Part shown: positions 58,332-64,000 of the stretch, one piece after another
Layout of the letters: each line of letters starts with the position of its first letter
How positions within the stretch are numbered: position 1 is the stretch's first letter
Origin: Candidatus Melainabacteria bacterium
GTDB taxonomy: Bacteria; Cyanobacteriota; Vampirovibrionia; Obscuribacterales; Obscuribacteraceae
NCBI GenBank assembly: GCA_003153555.1
Contig: PLZS01000130.1
Span: 79,369 to 143,368, forward strand
DNA length: 64,000 bases
Direction of reading: 5' to 3'
Program-made: the position numbers and the translations under genes
The notes under the pieces: generated by a model
Databases searched by the model: none
The model's input: the letters and a program-made list of their open reading frames with translations, nothing else
What the model was told of the DNA's origin: nothing

Positions 58332-59450
58332 ATGAAATCCGCAGCACTGGAACATCTCGTTTGTCTGAATTGTTTATCTGACCTGCAGCTAGACTCAAAG
58401 CAAACTTTTGACAATGATCATCCCAACGAAATTTATGAGGGAATACTGCGCTGCACATCCTGTAGTCGCGAATACAAAATCGTAAGGGGCGTTCCTCGTT
58501 TCGTAGACGAAAATGAAAGCAGTCCAACCGACATTCGCACGGGAGCTAGCTTCGCAGAAGCGTGGAAGCGATTTCCAATGATGGATGAACGTTACCGAAA
58601 ACAATTTTTTGATTGGGTCTTTCCCGTCGATGCCAATTTCTTAAAGGGAAAAGTGGTGCTTGAATGCGGATGCGGTAAAGGACGGCACGCAAAGCTTCTG
58701 CAAGAAGCTGGCGTCAAGGCTATTTACGCTGTCGACATCGGAGAGGCTATCGATATAGCTTATCAAAACGTAGGATTTCAGCCGGGCGTCCATCTCGTGC
58801 AAGCCGACATTGAGAGGCTGCCGTTCAGGCGTGATTTTGATTTTGCCTTTTCAGTCGGAGTGCTGCATCACATGGAATCTCCGCTAAGCGGATTTCAGTC
58901 GATGAGCTCGAAAGTGAAACCGACTGGCTCAATAGTCGCCTGGGTTTACGGACGCGAAAACAACTGGTGGCTAATTGCGATAGTCAATCCGATTCGAGAG
59001 CTCATAACCTCGAAAATGCCTTCATCGCTGCTTCTGTCACTCTCGGCCGTCATTGCACTGCCCCTGGTGCTTTACTGCAAACTTGTCGCCCGTCCGTGGA
59101 TGAATTTCAGGAAACGACACAATTGGGTTCCTCCTCTATACTACGGCGAATATTTAAGCTACATCGCCCAATTCGGATTCACAGAGCTGCACCATATTGT
59201 CTTTGACCACTTAATAGCGCCAGTTGCCTACTATGTGCCTCGTGCTTATTTTGCCAGCTGGTTCAAAGAGGCGGGTTGGACCGATTCAGTGATTCGCTGG
59301 CACAACAGAAATAGTTGGTCCGGATTCTCATCGGCAGACCTCCAAGAACTCGAGTATATGCGCAAACGCGTGAAAGAAGCTGCTGATTCCAGCTTGGGAG
59401 CAGTTACTGCACGTTCAGAAGATCGTTCGGGGCTTGACCTAGAGCCGTAA
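58332..59450 (+). CDS. SAM-dependent methyltransferase with N-terminal zinc-ribbon-like domain
   Basis: A 372-residue protein. The N-terminus has a Trm112-like ribbon (HLVCLNCLSDL ... GILRCTSCSREYKIVRGVPRF) with two Cys pairs. The SAM fold follows: VVLECGCGKGRHAKLLQEAG, AVDIGEA, VQADIERLPF and FSVGVLHHM. The C-terminal 150 residues include a hydrophobic stretch (LLLSLSAVIALPLVLYC) that may dip into the membrane. Such proteins often modify sugar or glycolipid precursors in glycan clusters, which fits the GT87 gene upstream. Substrate unknown. Confidence 0.88.
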   Translation: MKSAALEHLVCLNCLSDLQLDSKQTFDNDHPNEIYEGILRCTSCSREYKIVRGVPRFVDENESSPTDIRTGASFAEAWKRFPMMDERYRKQFFDWVFPVDANFLKGKVVLECGCGKGRHAKLLQEAGVKAIYAVDIGEAIDIAYQNVGFQPGVHLVQADIERLPFRRDFDFAFSVGVLHHMESPLSGFQSMSSKVKPTGSIVAWVYGRENNWWLIAIVNPIRELITSKMPSSLLLSLSAVIALPLVLYCKLVARPWMNFRKRHNWVPPLYYGEYLSYIAQFGFTELHHIVFDHLIAPVAYYVPRAYFASWFKEAGWTDSVIRWHNRNSWSGFSSADLQELEYMRKRVKEAADSSLGAVTARSEDRSGLDLEP

Positions 59451-59522
59451 GCGCGAAAGCGGATTAGGAAGCCTTTCGAAACCATGGTATTTGATATCAG
59501 CAGTGCGTCTAGTTCTTCTCGC

Positions 59523-61751
59523 TCAAACAAGCGCTTTGTCTAGTGGCTCGATGTCCGGTTGGATGTCTGGTTTGATGTCTGGTTTGACGCGAAAATAGAA
59601 ATACAGCGAGATCGCATAAAGCAGTGTTGTTGCGAGTATTAGACTCTTTACGCCTGTGTATGTGGAAATGTACTCAAGCAATGCACCCAGCACAGAGCCA
59701 ATTAGATTGAAGGCAAAAGACCGTGCCGGCGTTTTCACTTTCGCAAAGGCACTAGCGAAAATCAAACCGGCAATAAACATCGGCAACAAGCTCAAGAACG
59801 TGACGATTATATGCCCGCCAGAGATGCCCTCACTGCCCCAACTAAGCATGGTGTTGACAGGAAGAAAATAATTCAACACTAAAGTCAAAATCAAAACCGC
59901 GTAGAGAATTTCTTGGCGTTTGAATATTCCACACTTGAGAATGACTAAATTGGCCGCTAAAATCATGATCAAAATTCCATTGATCACCACTGACGCAGTC
60001 ATCCATGTGGCGCCGTATGCAAGCGAAAGTCTCGCTATCATTTGCAATTCAAGTAGCATGAAGGCAGCACCCATAAAGAGAAGCTGCCAATCAGTGGGTG
60101 AGTTTTGTTTCGAAAACAAGAATTGACGGCCAGCCCATAATGTGATCAAGATCACCTCTAGCAAAACGAGCAGATATGGTACGTCAAAATTAATCGGCCT
60201 AACGTACAAATATGGCCAATCGTCGGTCAATATCTTCACATTGCTGACGTTAGGCGAGATTTTCATCTGCGAAAAACCTTGGGGGTCGCTTGGTGGAACT
60301 AATTTACCGTCTCTAACGGGATTGCCCGAGATGAATATGTAAGCAGGCCATTTTATCGGTGCGAACTCGTCGGTTAAAAAGAGAGGTCGATAGCCGCCTG
60401 CAGCGGTGAGAGTGCCATCAATTCTGTCTCGTAACCAATCACTGTTTCCGTTGACTGAAGCACCAAACGAAACAATTAATAAGCCATCTGGTTTGAGCAA
60501 ACTAAGACATCTACGATAGCTCTCCATCGTATGAATATAGCTATCTGTGCGAACTGACGAACCAACACCAGACAGCGACGCAGAATCTAAACAAGCGAAG
60601 ATAATCATGTCAAATTTTTTGGCGCACTTGTTAATGAAATCGCGGCCGTCGCCGTTATGAATGTGTACTTTCGGCGAAGTGTACGATTGGTTGTAACGCT
60701 TACCTAAACTGATAATGCCTGGATCAATCTCTATTCCAGTAATGGATTCGACTCCGTGTTTAACGGCAATATCAATGTCTGACCCCGTGCCCGCGCCAAG
60801 AATAAGAATTTCTTTGGGACTGGCGAGTTTGTGTGGAATGTTGTAATAACGATACCGCTCTTGAAAGAAGCCTTCCAGAGTTTTTAAGATCGGTAATTTC
60901 TTCGCTTCTGGTGTCATTGATAAATCATTATTCGGCGAAAAGGCTTGACTGAAACCATGATTGACTTGCATGAGAATGCCCAGCTCTTTCAGCCCTTCTC
61001 CACCTGTAGTGAGGTATTTGGCAGGCACTACGACTTTTGCCACCTCAATCTTGTAATATGGAGTCCAAATAACTTCACCATTGGCACCAATCGGTATCAG
61101 CCCAATTGCCGCGGCTGCAATCAAAGTGACAGCAGAAAGCCACCTCGGTTGCGAATACTTGTGTGTAAAGAGCAAGATCAGAGCCGCTACAATGCAAAGC
61201 TGGACGCTTGGGCTTAACCAAAGGAAGGATAAAACGCTGAAGATGATACTGCCTGTAATGGCACCAGCAATGTCCAAACAATAAGCTCTTAGAGGCTTCT
61301 GGCGGTTAAAAAGGTATCCAATTCTTGAACCGATGCACAACATCACCGCAAAAGGTCCAGCCAGAATCAAGGGAATCGCCAACATCATGCCAAATATGTA
61401 TAGCCCTAACTGGGCACCATATGTGGAGCTAAAGTTCGCCCACTGAAACAGCCCTGCTGCCGGAAAAGAATTGTCACCAAAACCGATAAAAGTCATGCCT
61501 TTGACAATGACTGCAAAGAGGAGCAGGGACAGCGGCGCGAAGCGAAATAAACGGCTGTCAGCTTTAGCGATGCCGACCCCGAGTCCAATAAAACAGGCAA
61601 CGAGGGGAAAGGTTTTGAAGACCGCAAATGAAATAAAATCGCATCCAAACCATCTGATCACCAAAAGCTCAAAAAACAAAGACGTGGCGCTGACAATAAA
61701 CAACTCCAGCGACAAATTTGTCTTCTCAGTCAAACTCGTTGACTCGGTCAT
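59523..61751 (-). CDS. Spermidine-synthase-like membrane protein
   Basis: A 742-residue protein: N-terminal membrane helices (about 1-210), a central SAM/aminopropyltransferase-like Rossmann domain (ILGAGTGSDIDIAVKHG, GIEIDPGIISLGK, NGDGRDFI, FACLDSASL) and C-terminal membrane helices. Fused membrane spermidine-synthase-like proteins are widespread, but whether they make polyamine is untested. The C-terminus ends in three copies of a 12-bp unit giving KPDIKPDIQPDI. It starts 11 bp after the bgl stop on the same strand (AGGGG upstream of the ATG), so is probably co-transcribed. Confidence 0.84.
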   Translation of the reverse strand: MTESTSLTEKTNLSLELFIVSATSLFFELLVIRWFGCDFISFAVFKTFPLVACFIGLGVGIAKADSRLFRFAPLSLLLFAVIVKGMTFIGFGDNSFPAAGLFQWANFSSTYGAQLGLYIFGMMLAIPLILAGPFAVMLCIGSRIGYLFNRQKPLRAYCLDIAGAITGSIIFSVLSFLWLSPSVQLCIVAALILLFTHKYSQPRWLSAVTLIAAAAIGLIPIGANGEVIWTPYYKIEVAKVVVPAKYLTTGGEGLKELGILMQVNHGFSQAFSPNNDLSMTPEAKKLPILKTLEGFFQERYRYYNIPHKLASPKEILILGAGTGSDIDIAVKHGVESITGIEIDPGIISLGKRYNQSYTSPKVHIHNGDGRDFINKCAKKFDMIIFACLDSASLSGVGSSVRTDSYIHTMESYRRCLSLLKPDGLLIVSFGASVNGNSDWLRDRIDGTLTAAGGYRPLFLTDEFAPIKWPAYIFISGNPVRDGKLVPPSDPQGFSQMKISPNVSNVKILTDDWPYLYVRPINFDVPYLLVLLEVILITLWAGRQFLFSKQNSPTDWQLLFMGAAFMLLELQMIARLSLAYGATWMTASVVINGILIMILAANLVILKCGIFKRQEILYAVLILTLVLNYFLPVNTMLSWGSEGISGGHIIVTFLSLLPMFIAGLIFASAFAKVKTPARSFAFNLIGSVLGALLEYISTYTGVKSLILATTLLYAISLYFYFRVKPDIKPDIQPDIEPLDKALV
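59550..59585 (-). repeat. 12-bp tandem triplication at the C-terminus
   Basis: GATGTCCGGTTG and two copies of GATGTCTGGTTT in direct tandem encode QPDI/KPDI units at the tail of the spermidine-synthase-like protein. In-frame, recent-looking slippage expansion. Confidence 0.8.
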
Positions 61752-61762
61752 TTGAGATACCC

Positions 61763-63088
61763 CTAGCGATGTACTTCATTCCTGCTGATCACTTTCGAAT
61801 ACCAATAAGCGCTGTCTTTTATAATTCTCTTCTGGGTTGGATAGTCTATATAGATCAGGCCAAAGCGCTTGGAAAAACCGTGGTGCCATTCAAAATTATC
61901 CAGCAGACTCCAAACGAAGAAACCTCGGATGTTGACGCCGAGCCGCATAGTTTTGCGTAATTCAACTAAATGATCGTGGATATATTTGATTCGCCTGGTG
62001 TCATGAACGTGATCATCCACAACCTGATCGTCTAACGCGCAGCCATTTTCAGTGATGTAGATGGGCGGCAATCGGTAATCGTTATGCATACGCACAAGCA
62101 TGCGACCAAGGGACTCAGGCGCCACTTCCCAGCCCATTTCTGTGTATTCGGAACCGGGAACTTTTTTTACTTCGCCCTGTGCACCAAATACCGTGCGGGT
62201 ATAGTAGTTGACTCCAAGGTAGTCCAATTTCTGCGAAATCAAGGCAAAGTCGTTTGGCTTCACATCCGGCGCATCAGCGCCAAGATCTCTTAAAGCACCA
62301 GGCGGATAACATGCTTGAAACAACGGATCCAAGAACCAGGCGCTTGTAGCTTTCCAGGCTCGTTCTGCTGCCTTCTTCTCGTACACATCATCTGTTAAAG
62401 TTTCGACCGGTGACAAATTTAGGACGATACCTACTTGTGCATTCGGTTCAATGGAGCGAATCGCTTGCATTGCCGTCCCGTGCGCCACCATCAGATTGTG
62501 TCCAACCTGAGCAGTCAATTTTCGGTCTCTAAAACCCGGAGCCATTTCTCCCGTCATATTGCCTAAAACGGCTACTACCCAAGGTTCATTAATTGTCGTC
62601 CAACACTTGACGCGATCACCTAACCTTCTAACGGCAACGGCGGCGTAGTCAGCGAAATACCCCGTTAAATCACGATTCGCCCAGCCACCATAGTCTTGTA
62701 AAGCTTGAGGCAAATCCCAATGATAGAGCGTCACAAAAGGCTCGATATTCAGAGTCAGCAAAGAATCGACCAAACGGTCGTAATAGTCCAAGCCGGCCCA
62801 GTTCACCTGCCCTTTGCCTTCAGGGAAAATGCGCGGCCAGGAAAGTGAAAATCGGTATGCTTTGACGCCAAGATGCTTTAGAAGCAAAAAGTCTTCACTA
62901 AAAAGGTGATAGTGATCGCACGCGATATCTCCGGTATCACCATTGGAAATTTTGCCAGCGGTGTGGGCAAAAGTGTCCCAAATCGATGGACCTTTTCCAT
63001 CTTCTTTAGAGGCGCCTTCTATTTGATAAGCCGCTGTGGCAGCTCCCCAAACAAACCCGCGTGGAAATACATAATTTTCAGATGTCAT
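61763..63088 (-). CDS. bgl: Beta-glucosidase, glycoside hydrolase family 1
   Basis: A 441-residue retaining beta-glycosidase. N-terminal signature FPRGFVWGAATAAYQIEGA, acid/base Glu in TTINEPWVV (about residue 164), nucleophile Glu in YITENGCA (about 344), and the C-terminal SLLDNFEWHHGFSKRFGLIYIDY. No signal peptide, so it cleaves cellobiose or other beta-glucosides after uptake. The ATG at 63088 is preceded by GAGGCGG; the frame continues to 63127 without support. The spermidine-synthase-like gene follows by 11 bp. Exact sugar not determinable. Confidence 0.94.
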   Translation of the reverse strand: MTSENYVFPRGFVWGAATAAYQIEGASKEDGKGPSIWDTFAHTAGKISNGDTGDIACDHYHLFSEDFLLLKHLGVKAYRFSLSWPRIFPEGKGQVNWAGLDYYDRLVDSLLTLNIEPFVTLYHWDLPQALQDYGGWANRDLTGYFADYAAVAVRRLGDRVKCWTTINEPWVVAVLGNMTGEMAPGFRDRKLTAQVGHNLMVAHGTAMQAIRSIEPNAQVGIVLNLSPVETLTDDVYEKKAAERAWKATSAWFLDPLFQACYPPGALRDLGADAPDVKPNDFALISQKLDYLGVNYYTRTVFGAQGEVKKVPGSEYTEMGWEVAPESLGRMLVRMHNDYRLPPIYITENGCALDDQVVDDHVHDTRRIKYIHDHLVELRKTMRLGVNIRGFFVWSLLDNFEWHHGFSKRFGLIYIDYPTQKRIIKDSAYWYSKVISRNEVHR

Positions 63089-63220
63089 TACCACCGCCTC
63101 TGATTGTGACAGGCATGCTTTGAACAATCATACTGCATTTGAGACACCGCTGGCAGTGCAGACGATCAGTCGAAGTTTTTTGGAACAGATTAGTGGAATC
63201 AGATTTCTCCTACCTAATAT

Positions 63221-64000
63221 TCAAGTTGACAGATCCGACCCATCCGAATAAGCATCATCAGTACCATTTGAAGTGTCATCTTCAGTGGCATCCAGATCAT
63301 CGTTTTCAGTATCGATTGCCTCGAACTGTCCTTGCTTTTCACGCCGCCGCGAAACGAGTCTGTATTTGGTGCTTAGCCTCGGCACCTGGGTCGCTTTCCC
63401 TTCTTTGCCACCCACACTTTTGACATTTGCTTCCACTTTTTGAGAGGAAATCTGACGGCGGTTATACTCCAATTGAGCATCACTGACGATGGCAGCGTAG
63501 CTGTTATAACGCTCGATCGAAATCTTATTGATATTGTTCAAGACATTACAGTCAGTACCAACCATATGCAGGCAATTCAAATATTTGCATTCCTGGGCGA
63601 GCTGCAATATTTCCGGAAACTGCCAGACAACCTCGGATGGCTGCGGATGTTTGAGCTCGAGCAAGTTAAATCCCGGTGTGTCGCCGACCCAACTCGCCGT
63701 TTGCGCGTGGCGAATTTCTGGAAAGTGTTCAAAACTTAACCGATACAGTTCGCTTGAAGTGGTGGTGTGACGACCAACACCAAACTCGTGATCCATCGCT
63801 CCGACCTTGATCTGCAATCCCTTCTCAATGCAATTTAGCAGGCTCGATTTGCCAACGCCTGACTGGCCCGCGAATACAGAGACTTTGTTAGCCAACGCCC
63901 GGGCCAAATCCTCGATGCCTCGACCGGTCATGGCGGAGACAATTATGACGAAGTATCCAAGCGGTTCATAAATACTTCGTAAAGCCTCAAGCTCACTTTC
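63221..64000 (-). CDS. rsgA: Ribosome small-subunit-dependent GTPase RsgA (N-terminus beyond window)
   Basis: The frame runs to the window edge with no start, so the OB-fold N-terminus is outside. Visible parts: LGYFVIIVSAMTGRGIEDL, P-loop FAGQSGVGKSSLLN, the GVGRHTTTSSEL switch, DTPGFNLLEL (G3) and the zinc site CKYLNCLHMVGTDC. This is the circularly permuted GTPase that helps 30S maturation. The C-terminus ends in an unusually long acidic tail of about 35 residues (DTENDDLDATEDD ... DGSDLST). The ATG at 63931 is internal. It lies 132 bp upstream of bgl on the same strand. Confidence 0.93.
   Translation of the reverse strand, partial: ESELEALRSIYEPLGYFVIIVSAMTGRGIEDLARALANKVSVFAGQSGVGKSSLLNCIEKGLQIKVGAMDHEFGVGRHTTTSSELYRLSFEHFPEIRHAQTASWVGDTPGFNLLELKHPQPSEVVWQFPEILQLAQECKYLNCLHMVGTDCNVLNNINKISIERYNSYAAIVSDAQLEYNRRQISSQKVEANVKSVGGKEGKATQVPRLSTKYRLVSRRREKQGQFEAIDTENDDLDATEDDTSNGTDDAYSDGSDLST

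Overview
The window looks like chromosomal DNA from a free-living, heterotrophic Gram-negative-type bacterium. My best inference is the non-photosynthetic sister lineage of Cyanobacteria (Vampirovibrionia/Melainabacteria, Obscuribacter-like), at moderate confidence. The supporting signs are: a NuoM that resembles cyanobacterial NdhD around its ELVPMYFLIAIWGG stretch; a secreted matrixin-like protease with the HELGHAIGIFGH variant that I associate with cyanobacterial proteins; an R..KLE..FG module present in two secreted proteins; futalosine-pathway menaquinone synthesis (mqnD); and 2-oxoacid:ferredoxin oxidoreductase. Base composition is balanced, gene density is high, and TTG/GTG starts are common. 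I saw no rRNA, tRNA, CRISPR array, prophage or intact insertion sequence.

Layout. 1-6.7 kb: the end of a bicupin oxalate decarboxylase-like gene, a CPBP membrane protease, an ArsR/AHSA1 pair behind twin operator-like palindromes, a cytoplasmic-looking M4 metalloprotease, a 1.1-kb non-coding stretch rich in hairpins, and an aldo/keto reductase. 6.8-18 kb: a GH77 glucanotransferase, an FAD-dependent dehydrogenase, an ABC-F ATPase behind a structured leader, a kinesin-light-chain-type TPR protein, two paralogous membrane-anchored alpha/beta hydrolases, a CDF-like membrane protein and a trypsin-like protease. 18-27 kb: mqnD and a tight minus-strand cluster of transaldolase, HExxH protease and Pro/Tyr-rich matrixin-like protease, then an LCP-family protein and a large unknown lipoprotein on the plus strand. 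27-31 kb: small stress-type proteins (DUF2934, DUF2383), a receiver-like protein lacking the phospho-acceptor Asp, and an S9 peptidase. 31-39 kb: the energy-metabolism core (korA-korB and divergent nuoL/nuoM, with a His-rich membrane protein downstream of nuoL). 39-52 kb: secreted and envelope proteins (VWA, CAP/SCP, two TrbI/VirB10-like beta-domain proteins, TPR proteins, and a CHAT-domain protein that lacks both catalytic residues), with pgeF, a FabG-like reductase and a YaiI-family gene among them. 52-60 kb: glpD, a 2-hydroxyacid dehydrogenase and a glycan-assembly neighbourhood (two GT87-like membrane proteins, one N-terminally truncated; a DPM-like GT2; a methyltransferase). 60-64 kb: a spermidine-synthase-like membrane protein, a GH1 beta-glucosidase and the C-terminal part of rsgA, cut by the window edge.

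How the genes work together. Electrons from 2-oxoacid oxidation (KorAB), glycerol-3-phosphate (GlpD) and complex I (NuoL/NuoM) would feed a menaquinone pool made by the futalosine route. MalQ and beta-glucosidase feed sugars into central metabolism, together with transaldolase. Much of the remaining content is exported: proteases, hydrolases, TPR/CHAT, CAP and VWA proteins with low-complexity linkers. A short palindromic repeat family (REP-like, six recognisable copies) is scattered between genes, and one copy is embedded in and translated as part of the CAP-protein gene. The most unusual signals are the R..KLE..FG module, the pseudo-CHAT protein, the translated REP copy, the structured leader before the ABC-F gene and the truncated GT87 paralogue.
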